DNA of 64,000 bases from Pterois miles (GCA_947000775.1 CAMQGK010000341.1:7838501-7902500); one strand, 5' to 3'; shown: positions 39,046 to 50,731, numbered from the stretch's first letter. A program made the numbers and translations. Notes: a model not told the origin generated them from the sequence alone.

Positions 39046-40125
39046 CTGAAAAAGGCAGCACAACAGACAGAAGACAGATTACCCAACAGTCCAGAGGGCA
39101 ACGCTCTTTATACAGCCACCACGGGCTAAAAACAGAAGTGTGGGTGCAATGACCATCATTTCAACTGGGTGCAAAGTTTATATTTATTACTAAGTACTAC
39201 TACTCAGACTGCATCTCCCCAGGAAAGACTAATTAACTTAACTAAAGTTGTATTTTTATTTACCGTCTCATTTGTCTGTAACAGACAATTTAAGGGATTT
39301 CACCTGTTTAGTTTAGTGTGTAAACTCCAGATCAGGACCTCAAAGAGGTCATGTCAAAAAATTGTTTTATTTTTTGGAACATTTCTCCAATTTTTTTGTT
39401 TTGTTTTTTTTTTGCAAAATACCGGGTAGTTTTACTTCTTCTAACCTATACATAGTATAGATAGTGTAGAGCTGCACATAGATAGCAGATAGAGCTACAT
39501 GTGTTGATCTTTTAGAGGCTCTGTAAGCTCAGTAAAATGTGTTTAAACTCAACAAAACATGCACGCTGTCTTCCTACTTTGGTCTTGGTCTTAAAGGAAC
39601 AGTTTCCCATTTTGGAAAATGTGCTTATTTGCTTTCTTGCCGAGAGTAAGATGAGAAGATCAATGGCTTACTACCACTCTCATGTCTGTAGCCTACACTA
39701 ATGGTTAATGTCCACAGGGGTGTTTTTGGACGCGAGGGATCTCCTCACGTCCCAGCACTGGATGCTTGATAGGCCGCCACTAGACGCGAGGCACTAAGGA
39801 CCTGATTGGATGAATGCTTTGCCTTGTGTGCCTTGCTAGCTGGTTGGCAGATTTTGCCACCTTTGAAGTCAGGCTAGCTGTTTCCCCCCTTTCCTTGTGC
39901 TAAGCTAACTAGATGTAGCTTCATATTTAGTGTACATGTGTCATGAAAGCAGTATCAATCTTCATATCTACCTCTTGGCAGGAAAGCAAATAAATGTGTT
40001 TTCCAATATGTCAAACTATTATTTTAAAATGAGTATTTTGATGTGCTTCAGTGTGAGTCTTTTGACGTAGACTCATGAAGGTGATTGTTACGACAGCCCT
40101 GCATCCCCTCCTCAGTCTCGCCTAC
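39046..40125 (-). other. DISC1 intron 2
   Basis: About 1.1 kb. Nearly half is MITE family E (39591-40028); the rest is AT-rich with poly-T runs. Confidence 0.6.
39591..40028. mobile_element. MITE family E, full-length copy
   Basis: The left end TTAAAGGAACAGTTTCCCAT and the right end TATGTCAAACTATTATTTTA are imperfect inverted repeats. The inner phrases TTGCCGAGAGTAAGATGAGA and TATCTACCTCTTGGCAGGAA pair as well. The middle (about 39715-39850) is unrelated to the other copies and may be a secondary insertion or a variant core. Confidence 0.6.
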
Positions 40126-41021
40126 CTTAGTGTGTGTGCGGTTGTTTTGGAGGCAGTCTTGCAGCACACCCTCGTACTTCTTCACCAGGTTGTCCCAGGC
40201 TTGGTCGGAGGCGGGCGTGGCGCTCTCGTAACCAGAGGTGACAGAAGAGGCCGAGGCGGTGTCTGAGTCCACAGACAGCGAGGAGGTGATCTCTATGTCC
40301 AGAGATGGGGAGTCACAGTCAGGCAAGTCTGGCGTAAACTCCCGCCAAAACTTCCCACCTAATGACGGCTCCTCTCTCTCCGCCTGACTGCTGGGGCCGG
40401 AGGAGGGCAGTGATTGGACAGGAGTTGACTGTTTTGAGATGTGCTCGATGGACAAGGTTGCTGGTTTTGTTTGAGGCGAACTAGTTGACCGGTGTAGTGG
40501 TTCTGGCTCCCGGGATGGCGCAGCAGTGGTTGTCCTCTGGCTGGAGTTGAGAGACTGTTGGATGAAACTGAAGCTGGAATTGAAGGAGTCCTCAGGTGAG
40601 GACGGGAGGGCCGGGCTGGGGCTTAACCTGAGTTCATTCTGGGGCAGAGAGGACGGACCCCGGTGGCTGGATGTACCATTAGTGGCGCTGCAGTCCACAT
40701 GGGGAAGAGGACGGGTAACAGAGCAGAGGAAACTCTTACTGTTCCAGGAGCTACATGTGAGTGTATCAGGCTGATTCATTAAGGACACTTTGACAGCAGG
40801 TGTTAAACTCATCCTCTGAGCGCTGCTTCCCTCAGCGATGTCACTGTGACGTCCAGATTTTCCGTTCCTAATGCAAGTGGTCCTCCTTTCCTCTTCCTCT
40901 TCCTCATCCTCCTGTTCATGAGCAGTTCCCTGTAGTCTGGACTGCTCTCCTCTCATGTACCCTGGTCTTCGGTGGAGCCTCTTACGAGCCGAGCTGCCAG
41001 CTGTCCCTGATGCTCTGCCAC
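40126..41021 (-). CDS. disc1: DISC1 exon 2 (large N-terminal head exon)
   Basis: DISC1 is a scaffold protein of neurons and other cells that acts at the centrosome, in the cytoplasm and in the nucleus, binding partners such as NDEL1, LIS1 and PDE4. This 896-nt exon encodes residues 24-322, the disordered head. Visible landmarks in order are: a basic ARKRLHRRPGYMR stretch (35-47) matching human RRLARRPGYMR, an acidic run EQEDEEEEEERR (about 59-70), many Ser/Pro residues, the serine-phenylalanine motif SFNSSFSFIQQSL (about 169-181) matching human AFTSSFSFIRLSL, and the end block DQAWDNLVKKYEGVLQDCL matching human HSWDTLLRKWEPVLRDCL. The acceptor is GCATCGACAG and the donor AAG|GTAGGC; it runs from phase 1 to phase 0. 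With exons 1-11 the protein reaches 725 residues, compared with 854 for the complete human protein. The head is the least conserved part in vertebrates, so divergence here is expected. Confidence 0.96.
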
Positions 41022-41843
41022 CTGTCGATGCAGAGATTAACCATTAAGCTGGACAGCATGGTCATGAGGAAGATAAAGAGTGAGCTCATAGGATTAACTG
41101 TGCAATCACTGAGTACATCAGGAAAATGTGATGCTAAATGTGCCAATTACACAAGAATGCAAGGCATCATTCTAAGTACTCTGAATGTGGTATAACCAAA
41201 CCAAAATGACTTTTCCCACCCACCCCTCTGCCCTTAAAGCTAGCATCGCTAGCTGGATGATTTCCCAGAGTTCTGCTCCAGCTGTTGGGAAATACCAAAG
41301 CCACACAGTCATGTTGAGTTAAGACACACCTCTCAGTGGAGGAGTGGACTGCATGGACAACATTTCCTGGAGTTACATTTGAATTTGTATGTCTTTGAAA
41401 ACATGCTGTGCTAAACCAGGGCCGGCCGTGCTGCAGGCAGGGGTGGAGAGGAAGCAAAGCTGATCAATCTGACCCTGATGCTAGCAAGTCTGTTAAGATT
41501 TAATATCTACTCTAAAGCTCTATTTTTGTGGGGGCGCTACGACATAAATAAAAGGTGGACAAATCCAAAGAACAACGTGCATCAAGCAAACACATCATTC
41601 AAAATCTACGAGATTAAAGCAGCATTATTACATTTTCTTTTTACCATTTGGGCAAATTGGATCCAGCCAGCTGTTAGCAAACAGTTGCCTGAAGGAAATA
41701 TCTGGTTCCTTAGCAGCTAAATGCTTCATTATACATTCAGCAGAGTGTTTCTAACTTTCGTTGTCAGCTGTTGCAGCTACCCGCTACAGCTTGAATGTGA
41801 GAATCACAGTAAAGTTGCTCATGCGTCCAGTGTGGCCCGAGGC

Positions 41844-42085
41844 TACAATGGAGACACCGTCATGGCCTGCAACTTCCTGGGAGACCGGTGGTTTGTGGAA
41901 GACCTCGGCCTCAAGGCCACCGCCAAGTACCAGACCTGGCGTCATGATGACCAGATTGCTGGTTTCTACCAAGTTTGGAAACATCACTTTCCTTTTTCAA
42001 GGGTGCAGGTCACATGGTTCCTCAGGGGGATCCAGGTCCAACTTTCCACATGTTCCAGTCTTTCATAACAAACAGCACCTACTGA
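41844..42085 (+). pseudogene. Cathepsin A-like serine carboxypeptidase, 3' fragment, decayed
   Basis: Read on the plus strand, the segment encodes the C-terminal end of a peptidase family S10 protein like cathepsin A (lysosomal protective protein). YNGDTVMACNFLGDRWFV matches human YNGDVDMACNFMGDEWFV, then DDQIAGFY matches GEQIAGFV, then GAGHMVP matches exactly, followed by FHMFQSFI and a stop at 42083-42085. The match needs two frame changes (near 41970 and near 41995). The catalytic Asp of the triad, second D in GDxDMAC, is Val here (codon GTC at 41859-41861). The catalytic His of GAGHMVP is still present. Upstream of 41844 the homology fades, so only about the last 80 codons remain, without introns. 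It lies antisense in DISC1 intron 1. It could be a truncated processed copy or a broken duplicate; no poly(A) tail is obvious. Confidence 0.82.
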
Positions 42086-42595
42086 GCCACGATGGGGGCT
42101 GTCTGACTTATAAATCTGCACTCATTACTTGCTGGATGGTACATTTCTCAGGGAAGATGATTTTGGACGGAAAAGGACTGTTAGGGCACATATTCCTGTC
42201 ATCTATATTGTTCATAGTACCTGTAGTGAAGTGTGTTGGGCTCAGTGTGGCTGACTACAAATTTCTTTGGTTGAAGACAACCCTAAAACCCTAATCATGT
42301 TAATAATATTGTTACAGGATGGATAAAACATCATAGGTTTATTTGGTGGTGGAGTTCATGACAGAAATTGTTTGAAAGCCACTGTAGAAGCAAGGCCAGT
42401 GCAATGAGAAGTGATAAAACATCAGCGTAAACAGTATGTGGTCTGAAAGTTGAGAAAGATGATAAAGAGCAGTTTGTGTTCAGAGTTGGCCACCTGCTGC
42501 AGCTCCACATGATTAATACATGTAATGTGTAGGATTCAGAGATGGAGACGGGCTGAAATGTTGGGAATCAACAGCCCCTTTGTGTACAGCTGCGA

Positions 42596-42597
<2 letters not shown>

Positions 42598-42676
<79 letters not shown>

Positions 42677-42682
42677 TCTCTC
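42598..42682. repeat. (CT)n microsatellite
   Basis: A CT run of about 85 bases with one TA interruption at 42661. It makes long Ser-Leu and Arg-Glu open frames that are not genes. Confidence 0.97.
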
Positions 42683-43821
42683 ACACTTCTGGCTTTCATT
42701 TTTCTCTTCCCACACACTGACACATAGACGTTTGTACTGAAAACACTGGGGACATTCATACTACTGTCACTGTAAAACCTTGTTACACTTTTCTTTATTA
42801 GCAGCAGTCAAACACATCTGTACTACTGGGGGCATCATATTGCATTACTGTTTTGTTTCTACAATGGGAGCATAGTTATTCAAATTATGTGCATGCGAAG
42901 ACAAGAATGCAGGACATCAACCACTACAAAGCCACCGCAGCTCCCTGCTCAACCCCCCATGACCTCCAGTGATGTCACTCCTAAAGCCTCCCATGTGACT
43001 GGAGAGGAAGAGACACAAAAAGACGCCACTTTAAGGTGGAGTTAGACTGATGGGAAGGCAGGATTAGTAGTGAGAGTAACATGGGGGGTGTTCCCATCAT
43101 ACCCGAGTCTTCTGTCCACTGGGACCACCGCACTAAAGCTCCGGTTACATACGGCTCCATTAGTGTTTCTTTGCAGACGTGGCCACTGTTCCATAACCAA
43201 TTTAAGAAACCCAACACTCTCCGTAGGTACCAAACACAACCGTCCACCATCTGGTGTGGTCAAGATCTAATGTAGAGCCCACTCCAGAGAGTCAAAGAGC
43301 TGGACAGGGAAGGACTTGTTGATAGAAAGTGTTACAGTGTCCTCGTCATGCTTCGATTACACAGAGACAGCTCTTCTCAGTAAAGGGGAAGGAAATGCCT
43401 CAGGGCCCATTGTGTGTGAGTCTGTGTGTGTGTTGGGGGGCATCTACGTCTCGTTTGAGGTATGTCATTTGCTGCTTCCTGCCAAGCTTTGTGCTAAAAT
43501 AGTTTGCCAGGAATTCCTGCAGAAATGGCAAATAAGCTAAAGGAGACTTAAAGTGGTTCAACAGCGCTGAGGGCTGAGTGAGCCCCGCCTCAACTATAAC
43601 AGCTTTTTTTCATAATGCGACTTGCTGCTAACGCTGAAGAACCTCTGCACAAAGTGTGGGAAAGGCAGAGCTAGATTATTTACCTTTGCAGATTAAACAG
43701 GCCCTCGTCAGAGCCCTTACGTTAAACATCCCATTGGCTGCTGAAAGGGCCTCGGCCAAAGAGCAGAGGAATGCGGAGGATCTCATAAAAACACAAACGT
43801 TTGAGGAACAAGCTTAGCAGC

Positions 43822-43842
43822 CACACACACACACACACACAC
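43822..43842. repeat. (CA)10 microsatellite
   Basis: A short CA run followed by CTCACACC. Confidence 0.85.
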
Positions 43843-44207
43843 TCACACCAGCAGATCTGCATGTCAGCAGCCTCCTGAGAAGCAGCACTGCTCGGCAGAT
43901 GTGCAACATCTCGCCACTTGTGACCGACCACGGCAACCGAAATAGGGAAGTGAAAGTCTTTTGACCATAAATATGACAAATGGTGACGTAGAAGCAAATC
44001 TATCTATCTATCTGTCTGGAAAAAAAAGCCTATAATGGCTGACAGGAAACCGAACTATCTGAAAATCCAGATTTGAATCTCTGCTCTGGTGAGACTTTTA
44101 TAAGAAAACAGCTCCACACTTCCTGTATGGTCACATGAGGATCATAAACCAGCTGGGTATGGTGGAGCTGAGCAGAGTGGAGTGAGACTGACATTGTGAC
44201 GATGAAG

Positions 44208-44612
44208 TTAAAGGTTCTCTATTTGATACAGAACATTAATATAGCAGCAAACAGCTATAAGCTATGTAAGGATACGAGAACTAATGGCCACCTGAGCAGA
44301 GAATGAAGTCGCTCTCGCTCTGTGTGTGTTGTAATCCAAGCTTCTCTGTGCTTTGTTGACATTTCCAGGTCAGCCGTGCATGCCTTTTAGTGCATGTTAG
44401 TGCATGAGAGCGTGCCCCAGTGGCTAGCTCATTGCCTCCGCTCTGCACTGCTTTCATATGGCGGTCACAGCTGATAACGCCGTCCCGACTGACGCACTGT
44501 CAGCAATGTTATTTGCACAGTTAGCGCTGTTAGCTGCGAGCCGCCAGCTCAGCCGTCACCATGTTGAGAGCCGTGAAAGGCAACAGAAATGCTCCCGATC
44601 TCGTATTTAACA
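44208..44612 (+). mobile_element. MITE family with AAAGGTGCT ends, copy 3
   Basis: It starts TTAAAGGTTCTCTATTTGAT and ends near GATCTCGTATTTAACAGC. The interior phrases GCAGAGAATGAAGTC, CTTTGTTGACAT and CACCATGTTGAGAGCCGTG match copy 2. The terminal repeats are more decayed than in copies 1 and 2, so this is likely an older insertion. Confidence 0.7.
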
Positions 44613-45323
44613 GCTTCAAATGCTAACATAGTTCAACTAACTGACATTTTGATGGCAACGTCAAAGTAATTGTCACTTGAGATGGCCTCGTCTTAGCTTC
44701 CTCAAACTTCTAGCAGTGGTTCCCAAACTTTTTCAAATACCCTTAAACTGATACACATTAGTTCATGGATCCCTAATTAATATTTATTTTATTTAAATTT
44801 TTGCTTTTAGATGTTTTATTACAGAACGTGAATTAAACCCACGACCAAAATAGTCATATATTCGGTCATTGTGTTACTTATGGATGCAATTACCCCTTTT
44901 AGCTGCGCACCCCTTGGACCACATTCCCCATTTTGAAAACCACTCACTTAGTTCTGATCATTTGATTTATTTCTATTATTATATATATATTTATTTATTT
45001 AACAATGTGTAAATATGTAAAAAGGCAGGTCTTTTCTTTCAGATGCTGTATTGTCACATATTCAGTGGGCTGTTAGATAATAAATGCTGAATAAATCTTA
45101 TACCAGGTGTTTACAGTGGGAGATGGGAAGCTGTATGTCTGTAGCATGGCGTAACACGCTGCTTGTTTTGTTAATTGTAAGATTTTAAACCAACATTGTA
45201 AAGGCGGTAGTAGCCTGCTTATAAAGAGTTTAACTTTGCCCAGATTTGAATGAAGACAAGTGATTAGAAGCAGCAGATCTGTATGTCGGATTTGCAAATA
45301 AGTTGTGCAATATAGATAATATT

Positions 45324-45643
45324 GGGGGCGGCAGTAGCTCAGTCTGTAGGGAGTTGGCTTGGGAACCGGAGGGTCACCGGTTCAAGTCCCGACATGGACC
45401 AAAAACTGAGTGTGAACTGGTAGCTGGAGAGGTGCCAGTTTACCTCTTGGGCACTGCCGAGGTGCCCCTGAGCAAGGCACCAAACCCCCAACTGCTCGGG
45501 GCGCTTGTCAGGAGCAGCCCCCTCACTCTGACATCTCTCCAATTGTTGCATGTATATGGACCTGTTTGTGCATGTGTGTGTATTAGTTAACAGAGTGAAA
45601 AAAATTGAATTTCCCCTAGCGGGACTAATAAAGGACTATCTTC
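45324..45643 (+). mobile_element. tRNA-derived SINE, family 1, full copy
   Basis: The head is tRNA-like: GGCAGTAGCTCAGTCTGTAG supplies box A and CCGGTTCAAGTCCCG supplies box B. The body includes GCCCCTGAGCAAGGCACC and the tail reads TTTCCCCTAGCGGGACTAAT then AAAGGACTATCTTC. A close inverted copy is at 57331-57652 and a rearranged one at 47704-47995. The high similarity of the two good copies suggests recent activity. Confidence 0.85.
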
Positions 45644-46661
45644 AAGGGAGTGCCATCATATGTCAGAGAGAAAAGTATTTATTAAGGGTGGGAGAGGAAT
45701 AAATTCATGTAAGAATCAAGAGTCTTGTCTTCTACGAGTATGAACCAATTCACAAAACTGATTTCCTGATTGATAATCCTACACAGCAAGTCAAACATAT
45801 TGCATATTATTGAAAAAAAAAAATCACGCAAACTACCAGTTTTACAGTGTTATTTTAGGTACAATTTCTTTTTGAATTTGGAAAGTATCTGAGAAATAAA
45901 AAGGCAGCTAGCCTAAGTGTACCAATTTTATTTATGTAACTGGCAGCTTTTTTATTTTACTGTGTAACTTGGAAGTTTTTATTCTTGAAGTCAATGAGAA
46001 GTGAGAAATACTAAACATAGTTTAGTAGAAAGTGTGCAAGTTTATATTTATTTTGTCTTTGTAAGCAATCAGTTGATAGAGCTCTTATGAAAAAACTCCA
46101 TAATCTTATACACACTTTACTCTGCTTTCATGCCATAATTTGCCATACATCATTTGAAATCATCACCCCTACTGATCGATTTTGAATCGGGAACCCAAGA
46201 GTGGAACTGAATCGTGAGATACGAAAGATTTACAACTGTTTAGTCACTTTGCACTCATCAGCTGTGATATGGGAGCGTTTGACCTCTTTGACCCGAATGA
46301 TGCAGAGACACTTCATCTAACAGACCAAGCGGTGGGTGAATGCCAGTGAGGAGAAGGTCTCAAAAGCAAACAGATCAGTCTGTTTATTCAGAGACAAAAG
46401 TGAAAACAGCAGCTCTTGTTTTGGATGAACCAGCCTTGTTAACAGTGGTGAATACAATATTTCGACTACTGCACCCTCTCTACTGCTGCTAGTGTATTTT
46501 TTTCCTCTTGTTATTTTCAGTCACTTCTTTCCCAAGTTTGTATATCATTTTACAGTAATGTGATAACGTTTAAACCAGCCTTCCTGATCAGTATTATCGT
46601 CTCTCCTGCGGATGATAATGAGAAACAGCAGTTTATAATTTCAAAAGGATGTTTATTTTAC

Positions 46662-46731
46662 CTTCCATGACTTGTCGGTGATGAAGCAGAGAGTTGCTGT
46701 GACAGTCCAGCCCCATCAGTCCAGCAAACAT
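46662..46731 (-). CDS. disc1: DISC1 exon 1 coding part, start codon
   Basis: The exon ends at the donor GGAAG|GTAAAA in phase 1, which fits the phase-1 acceptor of exon 2. The frame opens after an in-frame TGA and the first ATG is at 46731-46729, giving the residues MFAGLMGLDC and HSNSLLHHRQVME before the junction. That is 23 whole codons plus one base, close to the human exon 1 (22 plus one), and LLHHR resembles human VSHR at the same place. Two further in-frame ATGs exist (the last is just before the donor), so the exact start is uncertain. There is no strong sequence conservation, so identification rests on phase, length and position. Confidence 0.7.
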
Positions 46732-47320
46732 CTTCCCATGAACAACAAGCTGTTTGAGAGAGAAAGTCAGATCCCGGTACTATGGAGTTACATCGACCAT
46801 GTTTTAGGAGAAGTGGAGCCAGGCAATGGGACTGATCTCATTTCCGTTGTGGAAAAATCAACCCAGGCTCTTATTTTTTTCCTTCCCACTTTGGATGACG
46901 TGTGTAACCGGCTTTTTACGCTCCTTTGTCCATAATAAACATTCCCCGATCGATACTTCAGATTCTTACATTTCTCCTCTGCGGCAAACAAGTGGGTCCA
47001 GTTGCGCGTTTGAACAGACTGTCCACAGACAAAAGATCTTCACGTCGCGGTTCCCAGTAGGAAAAACATCCCATGGCGGGCTGTAGTGGCAGAAGCAATA
47101 GATATAAAGTCTGTGTGTCATCGATGAGTTGATCTGTAATCCGTTACTCGCTGCGCCCTGCGTCGCGCGTCGTGTCAGAGCAGCGCGAGGAGCTCCTACG
47201 TGTTCAGGAATTTGAGTCCAGACTCCTCAGACCGCCTCACAACCACAGCAGCCTGTGAATACAGCCGAGGACACATCACCGGTTAACGCTGCTGCTGCTG
47301 GTGTCTGCACTGTGTGCACG
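46732..47320 (-). promoter_or_regulatory. DISC1 5' UTR and CpG-rich promoter region
   Basis: Upstream of the DISC1 start codon, CpG dinucleotides become dense, especially at 47145-47215 (TCGCTGCGCCCTGCGTCGCG and neighbouring text), unlike the surrounding AT-rich DNA. A transcription start is therefore likely around 47.0-47.3 kb. No TATA box stands out. Confidence 0.45.
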
Positions 47321-47412
47321 CTTTGTTGGTTTTACACCATCGGAGGAAAAGAGGAATATCATGTAATAACAGTGGTGGAATGTAGTAGTACTTATACTTA
47401 AGTGTTGTACTT

Positions 47413-47690
47413 AAACCTGCAGTAGGCAGAAAGTTTTTGGCATCATTTGGCAAAAAATTCCTTATAAACTTTCAGCAGTTTCTAATTAGAGAAAATTAGA
47501 CATCTGCACCTCCTCGTGGCGCTGTTTACAGGCTTTAAGACGTCTAACCTGTGGTGGCAGACTGACCAATCACAGGTTATTTCATAGAGAGAGAGTTCCC
47601 ATTGGCTGTGCTCCAGTTGGTGGGCGGTACTTGGTGTTTCCTCAACATGGCTGCCAGGTCACAAACTTTCTCATTTTAGGGCTCAACAGC
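47413..47690. mobile_element. Single-arm relative of the foldback MITE
   Basis: The left end CCTGCAGTAGGCAGAAAGTT and the inner phrases CACCTCCTCGTGG, CACCAACTGGAG-like text in reverse, GGTACTTGGTGTTTCCTCAA and ACATGGCTGCC match half of the element at 26303-27027. The second arm is missing. Confidence 0.65.
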
Positions 47691-47703
47691 ACCATGGATG
47701 TAG

Positions 47704-47995
47704 AAGAAGACACACTTTATTGATTCCCTGAAGGGAAATTCAGTTTTTTCACTATGTTGTTATTTTTTTACACCGTACACAGGCGTGAAATACACACATG
47801 CACAAACAGGACCTATATGCATGCATTAATGTAGAGATGTGAGAGCGAGGGGGCTGCCCCTGACAAGCCGCCCGAGCAGTTGGGTGTTTGGGCAGTGCCC
47901 AAGAGGAAAACCGGCATCTCTCCACCTACCAGTTCACACTTGGTCGTCGGTTCAAGTCCCAACCAAGTACTGTCGGGTTCCCAAGCCAGAGGGTC
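47704..47995 (-). mobile_element. SINE family 1, rearranged copy
   Basis: The copy is inverted relative to 45324-45643: it starts at the tail (TTTATTGATTCCCTGAAGGG) and runs back through TTGGGCAGTGCCCAAGAGG. However, the box B text GGTTCAAGTCCC reads in the plus direction here, opposite to the rest of the copy, between short inverted repeats ACTTGGT and ACCAAGT. That segment has been flipped in place. The tRNA-like head beyond it is truncated. Confidence 0.65.
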
Positions 47996-49647
47996 TTGTG
48001 TAAACATAAACATAAATATAAAAATGTATAAAGAGTACTGGATACAGCGTTGGTCAGGTCTGGAAAAGTACCCGGATCTTCTGGGGTCTTCCAGGTCTTA
48101 CTGGGCCTACAGCACATGTCGGATATGCATAGTGATGAGTTGCTCTTCTGCATTTTTCTCAGCTTTTTAATTAGTTATTAATATTTATTTTAACACTTTA
48201 TTCATTTTTTTTTTATTAACTCAGACTTTGAGTCTCACAAATGGTTTTGGTCACATGAGGTTGGCACAGGTTACCATGGTTACGTGTTTCCAGTCGGCAA
48301 GGATGCTTTCATACTCCTGTTTATTCACACAAAAGTGTGTTTATAGCTGTTACAATAACATTACTCTTTATTGTTCCATTTTGTTGTGTCAAATATAGAT
48401 TTTATTTCACTTTTATATCACTTTATCATGTTGTTGAATACTTGATTCTGATTGGTCAATTATGACATTCTACGGCATGTATTTCTTTATAACAGACCGT
48501 AGCTTTGGACCTGGTTCTGATGTTGGACTGTGGCGGACCATTTTTCTGTCAAAATACTGATTCCATAAGTAAGTAGCTGTGTATTAAGTGGGATAATGTA
48601 CAGCAGTGAAATAAACCCTGACAGATGTATTAACATATCGCCTTTACATATTGACTAAATTAGTCATTCCCAAAGACCGGTTTGGGGCCCACAGGCGGGC
48701 CACCGGATCTTTTATTAGGGTCACCAAATAAATCAGGAGAATTTTTTCCATAATCTTTGAAAATGTATATGTTCAGTACACCTTTGCACCACATGGCGGA
48801 GTCTGAGTGTTCGCATTGTTCTGGTAACCATAGCCTACTTATAACATTGACTCTAATTAGAAAAGATAGCGTATATTCTTTTTGTTTTACTGCTGGCAAA
48901 AACAAGAGCCTGTTAACTCTACCTGACTGCATTTGTTTGGTCTCATTTATAAAGTATTTAATATATGTAAATGTTTTCAACAACAGGCACAAACTGAAGT
49001 TGTGATTAATCAAAGGTATATCTCTTTAAAATACCTTTTACCTATTCAGGATAATATACAGTGATGCAGAAACAGCAGTAAAAGTGGTCAGGAACGTTCA
49101 TTAATGCACAAAATCTGCCTGTTGTGAATTGGGTCACAATGGTTTGTCATTTTTAAAAAGTGGGTCCCAATTACATGGGATAATTCAACATAAATTCGGA
49201 CACTGTATGTGTATTCTGGTCATTAAATGTGTAGGTCAAGTAATTGTTTGTTTGCAAAATTACATGTTATTTTTGCATATTTTTAGCTGCATCCTGGTGT
49301 AAATACAAAAGTGTCCCTTTGTTCATGCAGTGAGGGGATGAATGAAAAGAGACCCCACATAGAGCAGAGTCTTTTCAACCTCCTCCTCACATCCGAGTGT
49401 TGCTTTCATTCAGCTGGGCTGGCTGATGGACAAGACTCTGTGATAAAGAGCTCAGCTCAGCCGACACAGCAGAGTGCAGCTTTTATACTACAGGCTGCAC
49501 AGTGGAGGGTCAGAGAGCTGTGTGGCTGGAGAGATGAAACGTGTGCTTTCAAGTGTTGAAAACCTTAAAAAAGAATTCACAGCCGGCGTTTAGACTTCAA
49601 GTTTTGTTAATGAACTGGATTGGGATTTTAAATAAAATTTAGCCCAC

Positions 49648-49866
49648 AATGATTTTTCAGCCCTTTCCATTGTCAGTTAATCTGTCGACTAATTTCTCAA
49701 TTCATCGATTAGTTGAAAATGGTAGAAAATGTCAATCAGTGTTTCCCAAATCCCAAGTATGACGTCCTCAAAGGTCTTGTTTTGTCCACAACTTAAAGAT
49801 ATTCAGTTTATTGTCATAAAGGAGTAAAAGAACATAAAATATTCATATTTAAGAAGCTGAAATCTT
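49648..49866 (+). mobile_element. Repeat family F copy
   Basis: The phrases ATCAGTGTTTCCCAAATCCC, ATGACGTCCTCAAAGGTCTT and GTCCACAACTTAAAGATATT match 18563-18780. The left part shows CATCGATTAG typical of the family. It is non-coding. Confidence 0.6.
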
Positions 49867-50650
49867 ATTTTAAATTTTTACTTATTTTTCCCTTTAAAAA
49901 GTTTTATTGTAACAGAAGATTCAGGTTGTCCATTGTGTAGTACTAATATCAGCCACCAGGTGGCAGACTTATATTACATTCAAACCCTTCATCTCTCATA
50001 GAAAGAACATGAGGAGCAATGAAATGACACATGATCCTATTTGTGGATGAACGCAAAACTATTAACCAACAAAATACCAAATGTCTGTCTCACATTTTTA
50101 TACATAACGCAGAGTTAATCATTGACGGACATCCGAAAGCTCCAGATGGCGTCATCAGAGATGAGCGGCTGCAGGCCGTGAAGAACAACAGCTGCTTCAG
50201 AATAGAAACACCTACGTACGTTAAATCAGACAATAAGACCTTGTTTCCTCAAACACAAGTAAGAGCTTCTGTAACTGATTATAGATTATGCGGACCAGTC
50301 CATCTGGATGGTAATAATTAGATGGAAGACGAGGAAACTACAGAGGGAAATCAGCTCTCTGCCAGGAATATTTCTCAGCTTTATTCTGAATGTATGTCAT
50401 TGGAGTGGTGAGGATTGTTTAGTGAGGAGGCAGTGTATGAGAGCCAGAGAAGAGGAACGTACAATGTACAAAGGTCACATGTTCCTCCTCCACACAATGT
50501 TGAAGTGAGTGCAGGCAGCATGTGGTTCTACCTTAGATTATCTGAGTGTGATAGAGAGACAGGAGGGCAGAGACAGAAAAATAAAATAAACACACACATT
50601 ATCAAAGCAGCTTAAAGGCAGGAAGAGCATCGCATGTTTGGCACAGAACC

Positions 50651-50731
50651 TTTATTCATGCAAAACAACTGAAGTCATCAGATGTTTATCAAAGGAAAAT
50701 AATCCATTGTTATTGTAACACTGCTTTTATT
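50651..50731 (-). promoter_or_regulatory. tsnax: TSNAX poly(A) signals
   Basis: Two canonical AATAAA hexamers lie on the minus strand at 50731-50726 and 50656-50651, about 140 and 215 bases past the TSNAX stop codon. A GTGTGTGTTT stretch just below (about 50590) could be the GU-rich downstream element. Alternative 3' ends are likely. Confidence 0.65.

Larger units (their letters stand above)
41022..46661 (-). other. DISC1 intron 1
   Basis: About 5.6 kb. It contains an antisense carboxypeptidase pseudogene (41844-42085), a CT microsatellite (42598-42682), a short CA run (43822-43842), a MITE (44208-44612) and a SINE (45324-45643). No other exon was recognised. Confidence 0.6.
47321..50640. 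other. TSNAX-DISC1 intergenic region
   Basis: This is the same-strand gap between the 3' end of TSNAX and the DISC1 promoter. It holds one arm of the foldback MITE (47413-47690), a rearranged SINE (47704-47995) and a family F repeat (49648-49866). The rest is AT-rich with no coding exon that I can support. Confidence 0.6.

Noticed and set aside
41721..42294. Two overlapping plus-strand open frames of 115 and 177 codons
   Set aside because: Each covers only part of a carboxypeptidase match in shifting frames. They are the remains of a pseudogene, not intact genes.
42525..42759. Open frames rich in Ser-Leu and Arg-Glu
   Set aside because: They are translations of the CT microsatellite.
45324..45420. 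Possible tRNA gene (box A and box B present)
   Set aside because: The segment is the head of a SINE found again at 57331-57652 and 47704-47995. It lacks a proper acceptor stem and carries a SINE body and tail.
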